A stretch of DNA of 19,426 nt from Chloroflexota bacterium (GTDB lineage: Bacteria; Chloroflexota; Ktedonobacteria; Ktedonobacterales; Ktedonobacteraceae): assembly GCA_005881495.1 (NCBI GenBank), contig VBHI01000319.1:1-19426 (forward strand), read 5' to 3'. The number at the start of each line of letters is the position of its first letter. The first letter of the stretch is position 1. The position numbers were made by a program, and so were the translations under genes. Below are positions 13,701 through 19,426 of the stretch, piece after piece. A model generated the notes under the pieces. It saw only the letters and a list, made by a program, of their open reading frames with translations. It was not told where the DNA came from and did not search any database.

Positions 13701-16544
13701 ATTCGTCATCTGGTGGATTGCCCACAACCCTTACAGAACCTGCTCACAAGCCGCTTCCCTGAGTCGGACGACCAGATGCGCCAGATCATGCTCGAAGTTC
13801 TTACACGTCGTTACTATCGCATCCGTTGGCTCAAGAACATCGAGTGCACTACTGTTGATGGACAAACGATAGTGAAGGCAGCTTACGATTACAATGGAGC
13901 AAGTATTGTCGCTGTGACGACATTTGCCAGATATGAAGATCTCGCCACAGCAGCTGCCGCCCTGGGTGGCTTGATCAGGCAGATCCCGCATGAGCATGAC
14001 ATCGTTATCGATTTCTACCTCTGGCGATCGGAGCCACTAGGGGAGGCGGAGACAACGGAGCAGGAGATACGAAGCATACTGAACAGGACGAGCTTCGCCT
14101 TGCTCCTCCGCCCTCTGCGGCGCATCGTCGTGGCAGTGAGCGCCACAGGCAAAGGCCTGGGCATAGCAAGCTCCCAGCACTTCACCTACCGCTCGGGAGA
14201 GAACGGCTACCAGGAAGAACAGCTTTATCGTGGGCTGCACCCCATGATGGGCAAGCGACTTCACATATGGCGGCTCTCGAACTTCAAAATTGAGCGGTTG
14301 TCTTCGGTGGAGGATGTATACCTGTTTCATGGAATTGCCCACGACAACCCAAAGGATGAACGGCTGTTCGCGCTCGCCGAAGTGCGCGATGTGACGCCAC
14401 AGCGGGATGAGTCTGGCAGGGTTATCCAGATCCCCCACCTCGAACGCATGCTGACGGAAGCTCTCGATAGCATCCGTCTCTACCAGTCTCACTTGCCCGC
14501 TGATAAGCACCTGCCCTGGAACCGCGTGCTGCTCTACATCTGGCCTCCACTTGGCCTACAGCCAGAGGAATTCCTGGAAATCATGCGGAAGCTCTGGCCC
14601 GCCACCGAAGGGCTTGGCCTGGAAAGGATTGTATTGCATGCGAAGATCACTGAGGCTGGCACTGGCGAATTGCGTGACTGCATGCTGCACATCTCGAACC
14701 CCGGCGGTCGCGAGCTGGTTCTGAGGGTAAGTCCACCAATTGAAACACCCATCGCAACGCTTAGTGAGTACCGGCAAAAGGTCGTTCAGTTGCGCCAGCG
14801 CGGGCTCGTCTATCCCTATGAATTGATAGAAATGCTCACGCCAGAGCCCGAAGGCATACGCACGCAAGTACCGCCCGGTGATTTCACTGAGTACGACCTG
14901 GATAAGTACAACCAGCTGGTGCCTGCTAACCGACCTTACGGCAAAAACAAGACGGGTATCGTGGTGGGAGTCATCCGCAACTACACGGCCAGGTACCCAG
15001 AAGGAATGACCCGCGTCATCCTCCTTGGCGACCCAAGCCGAGGTCTCGGATCAGTTGCTGAGCCCGAATGCCGGCGCATCATCGAGGCGATCAACCTCGC
15101 CGAGCGCCTCCAGGTGCCGATCGAATGGTTCGCTGTTTCAGCCGGGGCCAGGATCTCGATGGATAGCGGCACGGAGAACATGGACTGGGTTGCGAAAACG
15201 CTACGACGCATTATCGAGTTCACACAAGCAGGTGGCGAGATCAACGTGATCGTCAACGGCATCAATGTTGGCGCTCAGCCGTACTGGAACGCCGAGGCTA
15301 CAATGCTCATGCATGCCCATGGCATCCTCATCATGACCCCCAACGGAGCGATGGTTCTGACCGGCAAACAATCCCTCGACTACTCCGGCGGTGTCTCGGC
15401 AGAGGATAACTACGGGATCGGCGGGTATGAACGCATTATGGGTCCTAACGGGCAGGCGCAGTACTTCGCCTCTGATCTTGGTACCGCCTGCCAAATCTTG
15501 ATGCGCCACTATGATCACACCTATGTAATTCCTGGTGAGCGCTTCCCACGTCGTGCACAGACCGGCGATCCGGCGACACGCGATGTGCGCGCCTTCCCGT
15601 ATTCCAGCACACAGCCTGAGGAGCATGATCTCACCTGTGTAGGTGACCTCTTCTCCGATGAGAAGAATGCAGACCGCAAGCGAGCGTTCGACATCCGCAC
15701 GGTCATGGCCGCCTTGATCGATGCTGATCAGCAACCGCTCGAGCGCTGGGGCGGTATGCGTAATGCAGACACTGTCGTCGTATGGGATGCGCATATTGGC
15801 GGTTATCCAGTAGCGATGCTCGGTATCGAGTCCCGGCCGATTCCCCGGCGTGGCTTCGTACCCGGTGATGGACCGGAGCAATGGACAGCCGGGACACTAT
15901 TTCCAATGTCATCAAAGAAGGCAGCGCGAGCCATCAACTCAGCAAGCGGCAACCGTCCACTCGTCGTGATAGCCAATCTCTCAGGATTCGACGGCTCACC
16001 AGAATCGCTGCGCAATTTACAACTCGAATACGGAGCTGAGATTGGCCGGGCGGTCACCAATTTTAAGGGTCCCATCATCTTTTGTGTGATCTCACGCTAC
16101 CATGGTGGCTCTTTCGTCGACTTCTCAAAGGCTTTGAACGAGCAAATCGAAGTAGCTGCTCTGGAGGGATCATACGCCTCGGTTATCGGTGGTGTACCGG
16201 CTGCTGCGGTTGTTTTTGCCCGTGAGGTCGATACGCGGACCAGGGCCGACCCGCGTGTGAAAGACTTGGAGGAGCAAATCGCGCAGGCAAATGGGACGCA
16301 GAAAGCGGCTTTGCGCATCAAATTGAACGAGGTCACCGCGAAGGTACATGCTGAGAAAGTGGGCGAGATAGCGAGCGAGTTCGACCACACGCATAATGTG
16401 CAGCGGGCACAGAGGGTCGGTTCCATCGACCACGTGATCCCATCGGCAGTTCTTCGCCCCTACCTCATCGAGGCACTGGAACGTGGGATCCGGCGAGAGT
16501 TGCAGCGTATCACCAACCAGGATAGAGTTTTGTCTTCAGAATAG
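10797..16544 (+). CDS. Single-chain biotin-dependent acyl-CoA carboxylase with degenerate biotin-carboxylase domain
   Basis: A 1915-residue protein in the order of eukaryotic acetyl-CoA carboxylase. A biotin-carboxylase-like domain (about 20-475, from RIAIVNRGEAAIRLIRA) is followed by a linker/BT-like region, a biotinyl domain (about 620-705, IEVMKMEMSITAPFSG, biotin lysine K667) and a long helical central region (about 730-1370). The carboxyltransferase (about 1375-1880) has SAGAR at 1448-1452, NVGAQPYWNAEATML, and HGGSF from 1769. Related fused chains occur in Actinobacteria and Chloroflexota. The CT is well conserved. The BC domain is not: K116, the glycine loop, H236, K238, E276, N290, R292, Q294 and E296 (E. 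coli AccC numbering) are H152, GSQRGR, S271, W273, V311, S327, S329, S331 and A333. Only E288 (E325) and K159 (K194) survive. Substrate is probably acetyl- or propionyl-CoA. It may need a separate carboxylase subunit, or act as transcarboxylase or decarboxylase. Confidence 0.88.
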   Translation: MANANDKSDPLGFIDRDSLEGYQLERIAIVNRGEAAIRLIRAVRELNYERHLRLATVALYTEPDRQALFVHEADDAVCIGPATFIDQRDGKSKSCYLDLDRIEQALVTARVDMAWAGWSLLAEEPRLADICERLGIVFVGPDAATLRLLSDHIRTRRLVEQVNIPVVPWSGKPIETEAEARHQAEQLGYPLVIKPAFGSQRGRIHRVSSPAELASAFEFARDEAGHSFNDPTVFLERVIDSARRIEVQVIADRYGTTRVAGVIDCTVQHHSQWLLGESSSPALLPEQERRLREVAVHLCHLTGYQNAGSVVFLYNPDQNTFWFLEFSASLSAAHPVTEVTAGIDLVKLQLDLARGIRLEGEPPAANGHAIAAHLFAGNWDNDFTPGTMPAGSKGRLEVFRLAGGPGLRIDNGYAQGDSIHFDSDPLLARITAWGRDRREALARLRCALNESTIVIRGGISNKSLLLDLLTPPVLDSVDPDLSRGERSEADQAGTNWFDRLLTGDGQYPRQEAEVALLQAAVEAYDEKQRVEQAEFYASAARGRPKVRQGVDLPIDFRYLSQGYRLEVSRLGPQYYRVTTDGRRIEVRVERLGPFQRRITCFGHRYRVLSVIDGTDYFVEVEGIPHRMTLVEGGIVRTPAPAVVVSVNAAPGQDVEAGQQIAVIEVMKMEMSITAPFSGHVARLFVTGNVQVDAGAPLVQIAPFTWDDKPDSKRVQFRNSGQTVDLSEDNLQLRCRAVLEALRCQMLGYDSSPDDARQLLNELSTISQLIAPGDQELLRGENEILAVFADICSLFRWELDPAEANAQGEQVHSTEQDLLTYLRFRDINTVQQWRLPTTFLVNLRRALAHYGVGELHPSPELDESLLLIYKSHQNVNQQLATIMTVLERRLTHVDELAISATEGMRALLDQLLQATQRRYQAVNDLAREMRFRYFDEPLFKQAMNRVYEEMQAHLAYLSEHPLAPDRDERIRHLVDCPQPLQNLLTSRFPESDDQMRQIMLEVLTRRYYRIRWLKNIECTTVDGQTIVKAAYDYNGASIVAVTTFARYEDLATAAAALGGLIRQIPHEHDIVIDFYLWRSEPLGEAETTEQEIRSILNRTSFALLLRPLRRIVVAVSATGKGLGIASSQHFTYRSGENGYQEEQLYRGLHPMMGKRLHIWRLSNFKIERLSSVEDVYLFHGIAHDNPKDERLFALAEVRDVTPQRDESGRVIQIPHLERMLTEALDSIRLYQSHLPADKHLPWNRVLLYIWPPLGLQPEEFLEIMRKLWPATEGLGLERIVLHAKITEAGTGELRDCMLHISNPGGRELVLRVSPPIETPIATLSEYRQKVVQLRQRGLVYPYELIEMLTPEPEGIRTQVPPGDFTEYDLDKYNQLVPANRPYGKNKTGIVVGVIRNYTARYPEGMTRVILLGDPSRGLGSVAEPECRRIIEAINLAERLQVPIEWFAVSAGARISMDSGTENMDWVAKTLRRIIEFTQAGGEINVIVNGINVGAQPYWNAEATMLMHAHGILIMTPNGAMVLTGKQSLDYSGGVSAEDNYGIGGYERIMGPNGQAQYFASDLGTACQILMRHYDHTYVIPGERFPRRAQTGDPATRDVRAFPYSSTQPEEHDLTCVGDLFSDEKNADRKRAFDIRTVMAALIDADQQPLERWGGMRNADTVVVWDAHIGGYPVAMLGIESRPIPRRGFVPGDGPEQWTAGTLFPMSSKKAARAINSASGNRPLVVIANLSGFDGSPESLRNLQLEYGAEIGRAVTNFKGPIIFCVISRYHGGSFVDFSKALNEQIEVAALEGSYASVIGGVPAAAVVFAREVDTRTRADPRVKDLEEQIAQANGTQKAALRIKLNEVTAKVHAEKVGEIASEFDHTHNVQRAQRVGSIDHVIPSAVLRPYLIEALERGIRRELQRITNQDRVLSSE
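12231..12274. repeat. REP-like imperfect palindrome inside the carboxylase gene
   Basis: The outer arms cccgatttatcg (12231-12242) and cgatcaagcggg (12263-12274) pair at 9 of 12 positions around the core aggggcgagcgaagcgaggc. Cores of the gcgagcgaagcgag type are typical of short intergenic REP-like elements. Here it is read in frame as DLSRGERSEAD in the linker after the BC domain (about residues 479-493), where an insertion would be tolerated. Confidence 0.45.
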
Positions 16545-16625
16545 GGATTGTTTTGTGATAGTTATTGGCAGTTATCGTGATGGAAATGTGAGGTCAGTCC
16601 TCTACACTTCTTCTATACCAAGTAG

Positions 16626-16665
16626 GAGCGTGTATTATCTACACCACTTTGTGATAGACACGCTC
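16626..16665 (+). terminator. Hairpin in the carboxylase-thiolase gap (possible terminator)
   Basis: gagcgtgt (16626-16633) and acacgctc (16658-16665) pair perfectly, with tatc/gata extending the stem inward. It lies 82 bp after the carboxylase stop in a 247-bp gap before the thiolase. There is no U-run, so it may be a weak or factor-assisted terminator, or a processing site if the two genes are cotranscribed. Confidence 0.35.
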
Positions 16666-16791
16666 AAGTAGGGCAGTTGGTGGTTCCATCACCGACCAGC
16701 ATGGAGCGCGAACCTGTAAGGATAAGAGGAATTACGTCGTTAGACAAATATTGCTGAATGTAATGAGCAAAGCAGAAGGAGAAAAAATAAC

Positions 16792-17976
16792 ATGGCACTA
16801 CCTGAAGTTGTCGTCTTAAGCGGTGTGCGTACTGCTATCGGAGACTATGGCGGAGGCTTGAAAGACAAGCCACCTACCGAACTGGGCGCCGCTGTTGTCC
16901 GCGAGGCGGTCAAGCGAGCCGGGATCCAGCCAGATAACGTTGAGCATGTGGTCTTCGGCAATGTGATCCATACCGATGTCCATGACCATTACGTTGCTCG
17001 CGTGGCAGCCGTCAACGGGGGCATCCCCAAGGAGACCCCGGCACTGACGCTCAACCGCTTATGCGGCAGCGGCCTGCAAGCGATTGTTTCGGCAGCCCAG
17101 ACCATTTACTTGGGTGATACCAAAGTAGCTATCGGCGGTGGAGTCGAAGTCATGAGCCGCAGCCAATATTGGCTCCCCAGCGCCCGTTGGGGTCAACGCA
17201 TGGGCGATGGGAAGCTGATTGACTCCATGGTGGGAGCCCTCAGCGACCCGTTTGACGATTGTCATATGGGCGTTACCGCCGAAAACGTCGCTGAAAAGTG
17301 GGGCATCACCCGCCAACAACAGGACGAGTTGGCGGTACAAAGTCACCAACGAGCCGCAGCAGCGATCAAAGCAGGTTATTTCACGGAACAAATCCTGCCA
17401 ATTGAATCCAAGGTCAGAGGGCAGACGGTGGTCTTTGATAGAGACGAGCACGTCAAGGAAGACACGACCCTGGAGAAGTTGGCGAAATTACGCCCGGCCT
17501 TCAGGGGCGATGGAACCGTGACCGCGGGCAACGCCTCGGGCATCAATGATGCCGCAGCAGCAGTGGTGCTGATGGAAGCAAGTGAAGCGACACAGCGCGG
17601 ATTAAAGCCTTTAGGGAAGCTTGTAGCCTATGCACATGCCGGAGTGGATCCGAAGTACATGGGCATCGGGCCAGTACCAGCGGTGAGGAAGGTGCTCGAA
17701 AAGGCCGGCCTGACCATCAAGGACTTGGATGTGATCGAGCTCAATGAGGCCTTCGCTGCCCAGGCTCTAGCAGTAATGCGAGATCTGGACTTGCCGCTGG
17801 ATCGCACAAACCCGAATGGGAGCGGCATCTCACTTGGACACCCCGTCAGTGCAACGGGCTGCATCTTGACGGTAAAAGCCCTGTACGAACTCCGCCGCAT
17901 TGGAGGCAAGTATGCGCTAGTCACCATGTGCATCGGTGGTGGCCAGGGCATCGCCGCGATCTTCGCAGCCATGTAA
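16792..17976 (+). CDS. phaA: Acetyl-CoA C-acetyltransferase (biosynthetic thiolase)
   Basis: A 394-residue thiolase that condenses two acetyl-CoA into acetoacetyl-CoA, or acetyl- plus propionyl-CoA into 3-ketovaleryl-CoA, the entry step of PHA synthesis. The acylated cysteine is C91 in NRLCGSGLQA. NEAFAAQA is present, H350 sits in GHPVSATG, and C380 in CIGGGQG is the acid/base cysteine. This spacing matches the Zoogloea enzyme (C89/H348/C378) almost exactly. The length is normal. AGAAGGAG about 11 nt before the ATG is the ribosome site. A degradative role is possible, but the phaB and phaEC-like genes upstream favour the PhaA role. A strong hairpin follows the stop. Confidence 0.92.
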   Translation: MALPEVVVLSGVRTAIGDYGGGLKDKPPTELGAAVVREAVKRAGIQPDNVEHVVFGNVIHTDVHDHYVARVAAVNGGIPKETPALTLNRLCGSGLQAIVSAAQTIYLGDTKVAIGGGVEVMSRSQYWLPSARWGQRMGDGKLIDSMVGALSDPFDDCHMGVTAENVAEKWGITRQQQDELAVQSHQRAAAAIKAGYFTEQILPIESKVRGQTVVFDRDEHVKEDTTLEKLAKLRPAFRGDGTVTAGNASGINDAAAAVVLMEASEATQRGLKPLGKLVAYAHAGVDPKYMGIGPVPAVRKVLEKAGLTIKDLDVIELNEAFAAQALAVMRDLDLPLDRTNPNGSGISLGHPVSATGCILTVKALYELRRIGGKYALVTMCIGGGQGIAAIFAAM

Positions 17977-17982
17977 ACGCGA

Positions 17983-18018
17983 CCTCCCTCTTACGTAGTG
18001 GAAGAGGGAGGGCAGCTT
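17983..18018 (+). terminator. Intrinsic-type terminator after the thiolase gene
   Basis: cctccctctt (17983-17992) and aagagggagg (18002-18011) form a perfect 10-bp stem with a 9-nt loop, 6 bases after the thiolase stop. A short run of T follows at 18017-18020 (gcagctttt). It should end the phaA-like transcript and insulates it from the transposon downstream. Confidence 0.7.
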
Positions 18019-18020
18019 TT

Positions 18021-18277
18021 CCAGCACCGGAATAGTGGCCTGCCCCGCAAGATGCGACTCAATGGAATATGGGACGGTTTCAGCACCGCATGGTGTCTGC
18101 TGAATGTGGCGAACATTGAGGTCCGCCAGGTAGGGCGTTGTATGCTGACGCTCCTACTTACTCAGCAGGCGCCTGCTGGCATCGTCCCGCCCTCGAATAC
18201 ATTATCGCGCCCTTACGAATCTGCCGTTTTCTTCGCGGCAGTAACCACCCATACGGCATCCCTTCAATGCTAAGTGG
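18021..18277. other. 257-bp non-coding spacer between terminator and transposon end
   Basis: No frame resembles a known protein. The only structure seen is a perfect 16-bp palindrome, cagcaggcgcctgctg, at 18163-18178. The stretch may be a decayed mobile-element flank, but nothing proves it. Confidence 0.4.
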
Positions 18278-18360
18278 TGTTGGAATCATTTATCTCATCA
18301 TTCTTGTAAATTTGCTCATTTCATGGGCGGAAATTTGCTCATTGCGTGGGCGATGAGATA
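18278..18360 (+). mobile_element. Left end of a Tn7/Tn5053-type transposon with paired transposase-binding repeats
   Basis: Two 22-bp direct repeats, both starting aaatttgctcatt and ending gggcg, lie at 18308-18329 and 18331-18352 (19 of 22 identical, 23-bp period). They are bracketed by the inverted 9-mers tatctcatc (18291-18299) and gatgagata (18352-18360). Arrays of about 20-bp repeats next to the terminus are the usual binding sites for TnsB/TniA transposases. The outermost TGTTGG at 18278 would be a normal TGT terminus for this group; the exact end is an inference because the other end is outside the window. Confidence 0.5.
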
Positions 18361-18414
18361 TACTGGAAAGGAAGATCGTGCGATTGGTTTCTTTCACCTG
18401 GGAGAGCGCTTATC

Positions 18415-19426
18415 ATGGTGGAACCGCCTGTCCCGCTTACGGCCCTTTCAGGGGACCAACGAGCACAAGCACACACCCGCTTTACCATCATTCGACCAGC
18501 CCTGGAAGACGGTGTCACCCAGGCGCAAGTCGCACGTACCCACGACATCTCTAAGAGCACTATCCAGCGATGGGTCAAACGCTATAGTAAAAACGGCCTG
18601 GCTGGCCTGGCCGATGCCCAGGTGCGTTCTGACAAAGGGAAGTCGCGCCGCTTGCCTGCCGAAGCCGTTACGCTCATTGAAGGACTGGCCTTGCAAACCC
18701 CTCCACGTTCCATCGCTGCCATCCATCGTCAGGTCTGCACTATTGCCGGGGAGCGGGGGTGGAAAGTCCCCAGCTATGATAGTGTCTACCGTATCATCAA
18801 GAAGCTTGATCCCGCGCTGCTGACCCTGGCTCATCAGGGAGTAGCAGTTTATCGTGAGGAGTATGATCTGCTCTACCGACGGGAGGCTACCCACTCCAAT
18901 GCCATGTGGCAAGCCGATCATACACCCTTAGACATTGTGCTGCTCGACGAAGCAGGCAAGCCCGCCCGTCCCTGGTTAATCGTCATCGAGGATGATTACA
19001 GCCGAGCCATTGCCAGTTTCCGACTCACCTTCCAGGAACCGACCGCGCTCACGACCGCTTTAGCGCTTCGGCAGGCCATCTGGCGCAAGGAAGATCCCCA
19101 CTGGCATGTCTGCGGCATCCCTAGTGTCTTCTATACTGATCACGGCAGCGACTTCACCAGCAAACATATGGAACAAGTAGCTGTGGATCTGGGCATCGAA
19201 CTGATCTTTTCCGAAAAAGGGGTTCCTCGCGGACGCGGCAAAATCGAGCGGTTCTTCCGCAGCGTCAACGAACTGTTTTTGCAAGACCTCCCAGGGTATG
19301 CACCAAAGGGGTATCAGGCAGAGGCGAGGCTTTCGCTCCCAGCTTTTGAGCACCTGTTTCGGACCTGGTTGCTCTCCGACTATCAGCATCGGGTCCACAG
19401 CGAAACCACATGCACACCAGCCGAGC
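18415..19426 (+). CDS. TniA/TnsB-like (Mu-type) DDE transposase, truncated by the window end
   Basis: An open frame from the ATG at 18415 runs 337 codons to the window edge without a stop. The N-terminus holds HTH segments (about 27-60: QAQVARTHDISKSTIQRWVKRY, then a LPAEAVTLIEGLALQ helix). The RNase H-fold core follows, with MWQADHTPLDI (D168), PWLIVIEDDYSRAI, VFYTDHGSDFTS (D242) and PRGRGKIERFFRSVN (E278), a DD(35)E catalytic triad. REATHSNAMWQADHTPLD and GRGKIERFF are typical of the TniA/TnsB/Mu-C group. All three catalytic residues are present, so it looks active. These transposases work with an AAA+ ATPase (TniB/TnsC) that would be expected just past the window. GGGAG, about 11 nt before the ATG, is the ribosome site. 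Confidence 0.85.
   Translation, partial: MVEPPVPLTALSGDQRAQAHTRFTIIRPALEDGVTQAQVARTHDISKSTIQRWVKRYSKNGLAGLADAQVRSDKGKSRRLPAEAVTLIEGLALQTPPRSIAAIHRQVCTIAGERGWKVPSYDSVYRIIKKLDPALLTLAHQGVAVYREEYDLLYRREATHSNAMWQADHTPLDIVLLDEAGKPARPWLIVIEDDYSRAIASFRLTFQEPTALTTALALRQAIWRKEDPHWHVCGIPSVFYTDHGSDFTSKHMEQVAVDLGIELIFSEKGVPRGRGKIERFFRSVNELFLQDLPGYAPKGYQAEARLSLPAFEHLFRTWLLSDYQHRVHSETTCTPAE

Noticed and set aside
1..19426. CRISPR array, tRNA or rRNA genes
   Set aside because: No regularly spaced repeats of array type, no cloverleaf with a T-loop signature and no rRNA-like sequence was seen on either strand by eye.

Overview
The window looks like a piece of a chromosome from a multicellular, filament-forming Chloroflexota bacterium (Ktedonobacteria-like). 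That guess rests on moderate GC, a class III/IV-type PHA synthase pair, a very long single-chain acyl-CoA carboxylase and a high load of small mobile-element debris. It is an inference from gene style; there is no rRNA or other taxonomic marker here.

Layout. 1-1372: acetamidase/formamidase on the minus strand, with an inserted zinc ribbon. 1373-1803: divergent regulatory gap. 1804-3207: adrenodoxin-reductase/FprA-like ferredoxin-NADP reductase. 3303-5584 (minus): propionyl-CoA synthetase (prpE), flanked downstream by a scrap of a LacD-type aldolase and upstream by a 65-bp relic made of two IS6-type terminal repeats that cuts off the N-terminus of a second acyl-CoA synthetase. 6201-9295: acetoacetyl-CoA reductase (phaB), a small PhaE/PhaR-like subunit and phaC. 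phaB is separated from the synthase pair by an IS200/IS605-derived relic (about 6948-7543) that itself carries a 125-bp MITE with a perfect 10-bp target duplication. 9360-10391 (minus): two-domain universal stress protein. 10797-16544: a 1915-residue biotin-dependent carboxylase chain (BC-BCCP-central-CT). 16792-17976: thiolase (phaA-like). 18278-19426: left end and transposase of a Tn7/Tn5053-type (TniA/TnsB) element that runs off the window.

How it fits together. Thiolase, reductase and synthase make the complete acetyl-CoA to polyhydroxybutyrate route. PrpE supplies propionyl-CoA, which could feed 3-hydroxyvalerate units, while the carboxylase would draw acetyl- or propionyl-CoA away from the polymer or return it. 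The window is therefore an acyl-CoA / carbon-storage locus.

The most unusual thing is the giant carboxylase. Its carboxyltransferase and biotin-attachment site look intact, but nearly every catalytic residue of the biotin-carboxylase domain has been replaced, so it is probably a pseudo-enzyme domain. Such a protein would have to obtain carboxybiotin from a separate biotin carboxylase, or work as a transcarboxylase or decarboxylase.
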